Below, one piece after another: positions 56,285 to 64,000 of a stretch of 64,000 bases of DNA. The stretch spans positions 1 through 64,000 of the forward strand of contig JANDJZ010000007.1 in NCBI GenBank assembly GCA_027943245.1. Reading direction: 5' to 3'. Source of the stretch: Acanthamoeba sp. SK_2022b. Lineage: Eukaryota > Discosea > Longamoebia > Acanthamoebidae. The position numbers and the translations under genes are program-made. Numbering within the stretch: the first letter of the stretch is position 1; each line of letters opens with the position of its first letter. The notes under the pieces were generated by a model, which worked only from the letters and a program-made list of their open reading frames with translations, was not told the DNA's origin and made no database searches.

Positions 56285-56340
56285 CCGTCGCAGACGGAAA
56301 AAAACCACTTATCATGCAGTCACCTCAGGGGCGAAACCCT
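56285..56340 (+). other. LINE 3' UTR stem-loops
   Basis: CCGTC-GCA-GACGG (56285-56297) forms a perfect 5-bp stem. AGGG-GCGAAA-CCCT (56327-56340) forms a second. Such 3' hairpins are often the recognition site for the element reverse transcriptase. Folding was judged by eye. Confidence 0.45.
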
Positions 56341-56393
56341 AAGGTCGACAGTAACGGACTCAAAATAAAACCCCCCTTAAAACTAAAAAAAAA

Positions 56394-56406
56394 CTGCTCA
56401 ACTGGG
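56394..56406 (+). repeat. Right copy of 13-bp target-site duplication
   Basis: CTGCTCAACTGGG, perfect match to 49425-49437, starting right after the A-rich 3' end. Confidence 0.85.
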
Positions 56407-56915
56407 ATGTACCTTGGTGTGCGTGCTTCTTCTGGGCGCACTGTGTCGGTCGGAAAAGCAGAGGTCAGCCTAAAGCTTTAGTCCCGCTAAAACACGCTGG
56501 TGTGGATGTGCAACGATGCGCCTCACGGCGCCTAGACGTGGTAAGATGCGCTGGCCGTAACACGAGCTGGCTTCCTTTTCGGGGAAGAGTGTGGTTGACC
56601 GCACACCACCGCCGGGACAGAGTACATGAAGCGCTTCGTGTATTACAGTGCTGTTGCGAAGAGGTGTTTGTTGAGGGCTCAAAGCCGCAAGCAGCAAAGC
56701 CGCGTCGATGGCCCGGTCTGTATGCAAGATAAGCCAGTCCCGTTCGTTCCCCCACCGTCGTGCTCCCGTATTGTACACCATAACGAAGCCTCGACGGGCT
56801 TGGCCGCCTTGCGCCTTCGGGCTCTCGGATGCGATCGCGCTTGCTGCGCCACGACCGCCACGGATAAATCCATTCGCTCGTATCTCCCATCGGCATAGCC
56901 GTTGAAGGCCGAGGG
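56407..56915. other. Intergenic, LINE to PTP 3' end
   Basis: About 510 bases downstream of the PTP stop. Long open minus frames pass through (to 56470) but are out of frame with PTP and lack any domain. Probably 3' UTR and spacer; nothing else seen. Confidence 0.4.
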
Positions 56916-58492
56916 CTAGGAACGCGAAAACGAGAGCCGCCGCTTCTTTTCGGTCGTGGCGAACGCCTTCCGCCGTTCTTCGGTCGTCGTTGGCGCGCTG
57001 ACGTAGAGTTCGCTTGCTTCCGACGAGGCGGAACTGCCACCACCAACTAAGGCATAGGGCGAAGAGGAAGCAAGCGACGAAGAGGCGGCAGCGGTGTAGC
57101 AGGCGGCACAGCTGCTCCGCAAAGAGCGTGGAGGGTCCACCCGCTCGCCGTCCAGCATCTTCGGTCGCTTGGTGGTGTGCGGCCTCTTGAAGTCGCCGTC
57201 GCACTCGGAGGCTCCTGGAACGGCAAAGACCCTCTGTGCGCGCTCCTTGAACTCCTGCCTGGCATCTCGAACGACATCGTAGATGAAGCGGTACTGCTCG
57301 GGCGTCTGCACCATGCCGGTACGGCTCTGTCGCAGCAGCATTACGGTGCGGGGGATGTCGATCACCTGATCGAGCGAATTGTAGTACTTCATCTTCTCGA
57401 GGCAGATATGAATGGCGACGAAGGTGCCTGCACGCCCTACGCCAGCGGAGCAGTGCGCCACTATTGGACCACCGAGGCCCGAGAGCTTGCCCTTCATTCG
57501 GTAAACATCCATGAGGCCGACGAGCTCGCGGATCGTCTGAGTAGAGTCGGGAGTCCCGAAGTCAGGCCACTCGGTGTAGTGCAGCTGAATGACCTGCCGT
57601 ATTTGGCCGGCATGCTCGACCTCGAAGACGCGCTGCTCGAGGTACGAGTTGATGATCTTGCCCTTGACGAATGTTACGCCGAAGGGGCCAAAGTGCTTCT
57701 TCTCGCCTACGTCCTCGGGCCAGTACGCCGTGGCCTTGACGCGCTCGCGCTCGCAGAGGCGGGTGAGCATGACGATTACTGCACTTTCGTTTTCCTAGAA
57801 AAACGATCATGGCGGCAGGCGCAATTAGAAACAATGATCATCTCATAGACGTAGATGCCGTGGAGGGCTTCTCATATGGCACTGGAGTATAACATAACGT
57901 GAGCGAAGCTTACCCAGATCATCAGCCAAAAATGGCTGAGAGTCGATGGGAGAGGAGCCTGGCAGGCAATATAGGTTTTCTTGGAACCGGGGATCTCGCC
58001 ATCGATGTAGTTGGCGTTGATGTAGTCGCTATCGAGGAAAAGGTCGCGATGCGCTATCAGCTTGACCCTTGTCGACTCGGTGGCGAGAATGTTGGAGTAG
58101 CGGTTCTTGTGGTAATTGTTGCGAGTAGTGGCCGACGCAAACAGCATGACGCCCTTCTGGAGTTGCTGGTTCAGCTCGGCTTGGTACTGTAGGTTGAGGT
58201 TCTCGAACTCGTCGTGTATGCGCTTGATCGTATCGTCATCGAATCCTTGGCCAGGCTCTCCAGCCGTGCTGCGGTTGATTTCAAGGTCCATCTTCACCTC
58301 GTGATCGTGTTTACTTGTACCTGGCGGCGCGGCGTTGATGTCGGCTTTCGTGATTACGAGATTGTTCGAGGAGAGGGGCGAGGAGGACGAAGCAAGCCTA
58401 GTGGTGCTCTTCGATGATGACGATGATGAGACTTCAGCAGCAGCAAGCGCCGGGTTGTGAGTTTGATGTGTGGCGTTGGGGAAAGGGGGCAT
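56916..58492 (-). CDS. Classical protein tyrosine phosphatase (cytosolic)
   Basis: Two main exons with an intron near 57780-57890. ATG chosen at 58490-58492 ([20 protein letters not shown]); the frame is open further upstream but without ATG. A Ser-rich N-terminus leads into the PTP domain: [34 protein letters not shown] (pTyr loop), [38 protein letters not shown] (WPD loop), [17 protein letters not shown] (active-site P-loop with catalytic Cys and Arg) and [13 protein letters not shown] (Q-loop). All catalytic residues are intact. The C-terminus (about 110 residues) is disordered and Ser/Arg-rich with several basic clusters ([19 protein letters not shown]). It should remove phosphate from tyrosines; the SH2 kinase in this window shows that pTyr signalling exists here. 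Confidence 0.88.
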
Positions 58493-59330
58493 AAAGTGGG
58501 GGCGCGATGTAGAGGAAGAATAGATGTTGCTGCTCCAACTACGCCTGGAGAAAGGAGATGGCGATCGAAGCAGAGGATGGAGGAGGGGGGCTTGGGGGAG
58601 GATACGGCGGTGGTGGCGCTTCAGTTTTGGGGCTTCTTGACGTGCTCCGTACACGGCCGTTGTCGTTTCGGTGAAGACCCAGTTTTTTGTCAATGACGTG
58701 AAATTCTTCCGCGCGCTTTCACATCTTCCCCGAACGCAGCTCTCCCCAATTGGCGGAACGAATGGCCCTCAACGGGCCGTCGGGAAACTCGTGTGGTTGG
58801 CAAGCACACCGTTTATTCGTGCTACCGTCAGCACTTGTAAGGTTTAAACTTAAGGCGAATTTGGTGTCTAACCAGCTGCTTGTTGCTTGTTGCTTTTTGC
58901 ACATGGTTCAATAGCAAGCTTTTTCTAAAATTATAATTATTAGTGTTGTAAGATATCTTTAATCATTTAACACAAGAGTAAAAGCCAGCTGCTCTGTTTG
59001 CACTTAGCGTCAGGAGCCTCCTCACATGGGAAGGCTTAGGGGCAGTGGCAGTGTCATTTTCAAGGGTTAGGGGCAGAGTATCATTTTCCTGAACACTCAG
59101 TTGCTTGCACTTCATTTTGTGTCCAGTATTTCTGCAAGTTGGCTGCCTTCAGACTCTGCAGTTCAAGTGCCATGTGTGTGAAGAGGGGCTTGTGGAGGTC
59201 ATCCATGATGGCCCACAGCTGTGCTGGGAGGGATGTCCCTCAAGCTCCAGCAACAATTATTTTGTTTTGCTCAATTCCGCCTCTCCGAAAATATAAAATA
59301 AAGGAAAAAACATAAAAGAAAAATAGCGAG
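58493..59330. promoter_or_regulatory. Divergent region PTP / ZW10, with AT-rich core and short direct repeat
   Basis: About 840 bases between divergent genes. 58920-58980 is AT-rich (ttataattattag). An imperfect direct repeat, TTAGGGGCAG followed by TCATTTTC, occurs at 59036-59061 and 59067-59088. A minus frame near 59230-59110 reads openly (LHKPLFTHMALELQSLKAAN) but has no partner exons. No TATA box assigned. Confidence 0.35.
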
Positions 59331-62300
59331 ATGGACAACTCGATGCTTGGACAAGAGGGCAGCGAGAATTGCGTGCCGGCTAACGATGGAATCTCAGGGA
59401 GTGACATGCACCAGGTATTGGATTCATTGCGGGCCGATCTTACGGCCGACCGAGACAACACAGAAGGAAACAGCAGGCTATCGCAGGGCGATCTGGTGCT
59501 GTGCCTCAACAAGCTCAACGACCAGATCCACTCGTTAAAGGTGCCCTCTCCTTCCTGTCCGTGCTCTGCTGCCGCTCTGAGGTGGCCAAACGCTCGAGCA
59601 GGGCCAGGTGTACGACGCAATAGGGCAGGGCTACGAGGAATTCATACAGACGTTCGACAACGCGGTGACCGTGGAGAAGGCCATCGCCGAGCTCACCGAT
59701 GGGCTGGCAGCGATAACGCAACAGATCGATGACCCGCAGGTAGCTCCCAGCAACTCCGTCAACCCACGCACGCATGGCGGGGACTGGCTCCGGGCGTCTC
59801 ACTCTCCTTACGAGTACAGACAGGCATTCACGCCACGCTGGTCAAGCCTGCGTTGGAATTGACACACATCATACAGCAAGCAGCTCTTACCGACGAACTT
59901 ATCCAAACCGTCACCCTGCTAAGCCAGGTGCCCCCCCCCCACCTCTCTTGTTCGCGTACGACCGCTGAACCTTCCCTCCATCCACGCGGAGTGCAGCTCG
60001 ACGACAGGCTGAAGGCTTTCAACCGAGCGATGGACGCCTTCACCCTACCCGCGGCCGCCAAGCTCACTCGCGAGATTGTACGGACTTCCACAGCATGTCG
60101 CTGGTTTCACACCGCGGCGCCGACCGTTGGCTGATGGCTGCGTGGCAGGGAGAGCTCATCCGAAAGCTGCCTACACAAGACCAGGACACGCGGAACATCC
60201 CCGGCGTGTTTATCGCGATCAAGGTACCATAGCAGGGCCCACCCCTTTTCGTATCCTGAAGAACCCGCGCCCGCTTCAACTCAGATCGTGCAACACCTGG
60301 TCGCCTATCTGGCTATCTATCTGCCACACCAGAAACGACACAGGCGACGATGTGAGCGGCTGAAAGCGAGGCTCGACGCGCTGTTGCGACAAGCCCTCAC
60401 GTTCGATGCCATGTCGATCTCGTTTTCCCCATCACTGACAGGCACGTGCTCATCTGCCACGGTCGTGGTAGTTGTGGTCCCGACTTGGCCTAACACGCAC
60501 ATACGCCCGCACACGCACGCGTTCGGCACATCGGCAGTGCACCTGAGCAACCAGGAAGAGGGCAAGCAGGTGGTGACGGTCCCGCTGGCCGACATTTTGG
60601 ATGCGATGGACAGCGTGGACGAAGACGCGTCCAACCAGAGCTTCCTCCGACACGAGGTCGACGAATTCGTGTGCCAGTCGCTGCGGACAGGTATCCTGCA
60701 CTTCATTCTCTCCCACGCTTTCTCTGGCCAGGCCTGGGAGGTACGCGCCGACGAAGCCGAGCATCGGCGGATCTATCTCGCCGAGAAGCCACACTCGGCC
60801 GAGGTCGACGAGCGAAGCCGTGATTCGCAGCTCTTATCGGAGCGAGCCGCAAGTGTTGGTTCGCGCTACCCCACGCCGCACGTCGTTTTGATCACTCCAG
60901 CCGTGCTAAGGCGTGATGCGTGACTGTGCCTACAGATGGCCTCTTCAAAGTGCTGGGCTCATTCTTTACGCTGCTGGCGTCGCATGTCTTCGTGCACGAC
61001 AAGCAGCGCCTGGCCCTGCTCGGCCACCTCCTGTGGGAGCCACTGTGTCGCGACATTATTGCCAAAGGTACAGCTCGCCCGCCTCGCCCACTTCTCCTCA
61101 CAAGCGCCTCTGGTGTGCCACATGGTCGCAATTCGCCCTGCCTCGTGCCACGCCGACACCTCAGTGCTCTCTCCGGCCATCCCCTCCGATACGGGCAAGT
61201 TGGCTCAGTACCAGCGGGAGACCATACAGTCGACACAAACGTTCGAGGGGGAGATGATCGCGCTCGGCCTGGTCCCGGACGCGGCGGCAGTCGACCGCGC
61301 CGGCGAGGAAGGCTGCGGCGACCAATCGGCGGCGAATCGGCGGCTGAGCCGATTCGTCAACAACGTCGACAACCACTTCGCGGCCAAGAAGCAGAAGAAG
61401 ATACTGAACCGAGCGCGCAACCTGCTGCTCAACCAGGAGGCCAACGTGTGCCTCAAGGAGGTGTGCACGGCCAACATGCTGCCCGACGTGTCCTCGTTCC
61501 TGACCATCTACGCCGACAAGCGGAGGCGACGACGGTTGGCCAGCAGGGCCAGCGCTGGAGAGGCGTCGAGCGAGAGCGCCGGGATCGACATCGCCGACGT
61601 CGACGAAAATGAAGAGGAGGGCCTGCGCCGAATCGCAACACAGAGCAAGAAGGGGCGCCACGAATGCCATGACGCCGCTGCCGCCACGGCTGAGGAGAAG
61701 GAGCACGGGCGCGTCTTCATCTTCCAGATGCCCACTTGCCAAGTGTGCCCTCCCCCCCTCACATCACTCGCTCTTCCAACCGCTCACCCCCCCCCCGCGG
61801 TCCGTGACTCATCCTACCCTGCCATAGGTGAGCGCGAGCACGATCGGTCTTGTCGTCCTGGCGCATCACACGCTGGAGGAGGCCTGCCGACTGCGCGATT
61901 CCGCACCCCAATGGCACGCTCAGCCCACGTTTTTTTCCTGAATATTTATTATTTTGAGCTTGCCAGTTCCGCCACACCCGACTGACAAACTCTACGTGTT
62001 CAAACACATCACAGTGCCCACACGCTGCAGCAAACGGCCCGCGATCTCTTTGACCTCTACCGCGCAATCATGCCTCTGCAGTACCAGGCACGCCTCGCCT
62101 CCGCCTCTATCCACGTGTGTCGCTGTCTCCTTCCTCCTCCACATCGCTCATAGTCCTTTCCATCCGCATATGTACGAGCAGAAGGAGACCATTAAGTCCG
62201 TGCCCAGCCTGGCAATGGCGTTCCACAACGACTGCTTCTACCTCGCTCTCCACCTCCTCACGCTTGGCATGCAATATCAGGACCGGTACGCGACTCGTGG

Positions 62301-63412
62301 GTAGCCCCACACGCACGCCGCCCTTCTGCTTCTCTCTGTCTCTCTTATGCGCCCGTCGCATCGCTCTTTGCTCACACTCCTGTGCGTGTGTGCGTGTGCA
62401 TTGATGGTCGACCACTGGGATAGGTTGCCGAAGGACAAGGGCGCGTTCACGCTGGTGGACCTGGTGCCGGTGTTCCGACAGCTCGGAGAAAAGCAGTACC
62501 AGCAACAGCTCGTACCATTTCTACCCTCCCTCCCTCCTCTCTGCATGGTCCACGTGTTGCATTGCGCTCACGCGTCGTATGGCTGCAGGAAAAGCAAAAG
62601 GCGGTCCTTCTGGAGACCATCCAAAGCGCACAGGGGCTCGCCGACACTCACGTACGCTGGCGCCCTTCTCTCTCTCTGTCCCCCCTCCCCCAATCCACTC
62701 ATTCATGTTATTTGCCTCGATTGCAGCTTCGCGTGCGATTCATGACCGTGGAACGAGCAATGAAGAGAGTGGTCCACCATCTGACCCACCTCTCGCGCGT
62801 GTGGAAGGTGCCCCCCTCTTCCTTCCGCTGCGGGACACTTCTCTCCCATTGGGCCACCCTATGCCACCTGGTGCTGACGGTGAACGGGTGTATAGGACGT
62901 GTTGCCGCGTCACGTCTACCTGCGCACGGTGGGCTTGCTGCTGGACACGGTGCTGGGGGACCTCATCGAGAGCTTCGAGCAGCTGGCGGACATCTCCGAG
63001 GAGGAGACTCACCACCTCCATGAGCTCCTCTCCCTCCTTCTCGACTGCTCGTCCTTCTTCGCCGCGGGCGACGGCGAAGTCGTAGCGGAAGGGCAGGACG
63101 GCGAGCTGGACAAGGACCGCCACGTCCTGGGCGCGGGAGGGCAGGAAGAGGAGACCAAGCGATACGCGCACAGGTGGAGCAAGTTCGTGAAGATCGTGAA
63201 CATGCTCGAGAGCAAGCTGGTGGTCATCGTCGACGCCTACGTTAAAGGTAAATAACATACGGCCTGGCACAGGATTGTTGGCGGCGGCTCACGCTTTGTG
63301 TGCACGTGCAGGTCTGATGCCTGAGTTTGAGCCGGAGGAGCTCAAGGCCATCATCCGTGCCCTCTTTTCGGACTCCCCCCTTCGCAAGAGCCAGCTGGCC
63401 CTCATCACGTGA
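59331..63412 (+). CDS. ZW10: ZW10-like protein (NRZ/Dsl1 tethering, kinetochore)
   Basis: About 16 exons from ATG 59331. The N-terminal part is helical: LCLNKLNDQIHSLK, YDAIGQGYEEFIQTFDNAVT and ALELTHIIQQAALTDELIQT. Middle exons: LADILDAMDSVDEDASNQSF, VDEFVCQSLRTGILHFILSH, LVPDAAAVDRAGE and VCLKEVCTANMLPD. The C-terminal exons give the diagnostic end: FHNDCFYLALHLLTLGMQYQ, VLPRHVYLRTVGLLLDTVLG, LADISEEETHHLHELLSLLL, VKIVNMLESKLVVIVDAYV and EFEPEELKAIIRALFSDSPL, matching ZW10. In animals ZW10 works at kinetochores with Rod/Zwilch. In all eukaryotes it joins RINT1 and NAG to tether Golgi vesicles to the ER, the likelier role here. Stop 63410-63412. Confidence 0.8.
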
Positions 63413-63594
63413 AGCTGAAGTCGAGTTAGCGGGTAACTGGTGGTGTTGTTTTATGGACAAGCTGTGACATAACTTATGGCCACTGTGGCTGTCGTTGCGT
63501 CACCACAGCGCGAGGACAGATACACGTGTGTTGTTGTTGTTGGGAGGGCTTGAAGAGGGAAAAAAGAGAGAAAAGCAGGGCACGCGTGACCACA

Positions 63595-64000
63595 TCAACG
63601 CGCCGAGGCGTGGTCGAATTTGTCTCCGTGCTCGTCGATCGCGTCGATCAAGATTTCGTCGGGTGACACCTGGATGAGCGCACCAGCAAGTGCGGTCTCG
63701 TGAGCCTAGGGACTAGCCAAGACAGAAGGGGAGAGGGGGCCGTACGGTGACATGAAGGAAGTGCCTCTTCTGCTGGATGTTGACCATGTACCAGGGGTTG
63801 CCGGTGGAGCAGTAGCCCAGCCACGCCGTAGAGCAGTTGTTGGATGACGGCGTAACGCCGAAGCTGCCGCCGCCCAGGTAGAGCGTGCCCGCCGGGTCGA
63901 CCTTGCCGCCCTTGAGCGTGTGCGCGCGGCCGTAGCGATGCGAGTGGTTCTCGAAGCCCACCGCGACGTGGTAGGCATCAAAGAGCGGCTCCCAGTACTT
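63595..64000 (-). CDS. Purple acid phosphatase-like metallophosphatase (C-terminal part)
   Basis: Runs off the right edge; only the C-terminus is inside. The exon 63757-64000 reads KYWEPLFDAYHVAVGFENHS, HRYGRAHTLKGGKVD, GTLYLGGGSFGV and YMVNIQQKRHFLHVT. The V-x-x-x-F-E-N-H-x-H-x-Y-x-R pattern carries the last metal-binding histidines of the calcineurin-like fold, and the K-Y-W-E-P-L-F-D opening is typical of purple acid phosphatase-like proteins. An intron (donor gtacgg, acceptor ccctag) joins AHETALAGALIQVSP and ILIDAIDEHGDKFDHAS, ending at TGA 63595-63597. It converges with ZW10. Confidence 0.75.

Larger units (their letters stand above)
49438..56393 (+). mobile_element. Non-LTR (LINE) retrotransposon, APE/RT/RNase H type, full length but disabled
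   Basis: About 6.95 kb bounded by a 13-bp direct repeat and ending in A-rich sequence (aaactaaaaaaaaa). No LTRs. Order: 440-base 5' UTR, ORF1 (intact), APE endonuclease, reverse transcriptase, RNase H, C-terminal CCHC, 150-base 3' UTR. RNase H plus APE places it in the I/R1/Tad/LOA assemblage; exact clade needs a tree. The sense strand is strongly A- and C-rich, unlike the GC-rich host genes. ORF2 carries three frameshifts and two TGA stops, so this copy cannot move by itself. Full length with a clean TSD means it is an insertion, not a truncated relic. Confidence 0.9.

Noticed and set aside
49438..56393. LTR retrotransposon or viral integration
   Set aside because: No terminal repeats, no protease or integrase; APE endonuclease, RNase H, A-rich tail and TSD fit a LINE.
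56470..57204. Minus-strand frame of 244 codons with a hydrophobic segment
   Set aside because: Overlaps the PTP C-terminus in another frame and extends into its 3' region; no domain and no splice support.
59064..59076. GGGTTAGGGG as interstitial telomere sequence
   Set aside because: Only about one and a half TTAGGG units; too short to mean anything alone.
60920..61612. Plus-strand frame of 230 codons, Arg-rich
   Set aside because: Alternative frame of ZW10 exons; the other frame gives conserved ZW10-like sequence.

Overview
The window looks like nuclear DNA of a free-living amoebozoan, most probably Acanthamoeba. The genes are GC-rich and packed on both strands. Almost all are cut by many short GT-AG introns. 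The families present (SH2-domain TKL kinase, ROCO kinase, LRR-PP2C phosphatase, PLAC8, HTTM and several F-box proteins) are an amoebozoan signalling repertoire. The species call is inference from content and composition; no rRNA or other marker is present. No tRNA, CRISPR or prokaryote-like operon was seen.

Layout. 1-3142 (-): CLU-like protein, cut at the left edge. 3866-4525 (+): PLAC8 protein. 4623-9390 (-): PGAP1-like GPI inositol-deacylase. 9817-11309 (-): mitochondrial 3-hydroxyisobutyrate dehydrogenase. 11548-12808 (+): Ac45/VOA1-like V-ATPase accessory protein. 13382-16369 (+): SHK-type kinase with SH2 domain. 17305-18357 (+): low-complexity protein. 18633-19543 (-) and 19923-21128 (-): two unrecognised proteins. 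21245-21907 (+): small secreted protein. 22075-23777 (-): F-box/Arf-like GTPase fusion. 23954-26422 (+): HTTM membrane protein. 26535-27927 (-): GT8 glycosyltransferase. 28009-29834 (+): F-box protein with a ThuA-like tail. 30251-35050 (+): LRR-PP2C phosphatase. 35535-43595 (+): ROCO kinase (LRR-Roc-COR-kinase-WD40). 44062-46638 (+): multicopper oxidase. 46797-49295 (-): amino-acid permease. 49438-56393 (+): a full-length but disabled non-LTR retrotransposon with a 13-bp target-site duplication. 56916-58492 (-): protein tyrosine phosphatase. 59331-63412 (+): ZW10-like tethering protein. 63595-64000 (-): purple-acid-phosphatase-like protein, cut at the right edge.

How the genes relate. Eukaryotic neighbours need not cooperate, but some groupings stand out. 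Phosphotyrosine reading and erasing both occur (SH2 kinase, PTP). A PP2C phosphatase with a long LRR array lies directly upstream of, and on the same strand as, an LRRK2-like ROCO kinase. Several genes serve the secretory pathway: PGAP1 (GPI remodelling), Ac45-like protein (V-ATPase), ZW10 (Golgi-to-ER tethering) and an Arf-type GTPase. The most unusual protein is the F-box/Arf fusion. Its GTPase carries leucine where Arf proteins have the catalytic glutamine, the same change as the GTP-locked Arf1 Q71L mutant.

Exon joins were made by eye from reading frame, GT-AG sites and family conservation. Gene spans run from the chosen start codon to the stop, and individual exon edges are less certain than the spans.
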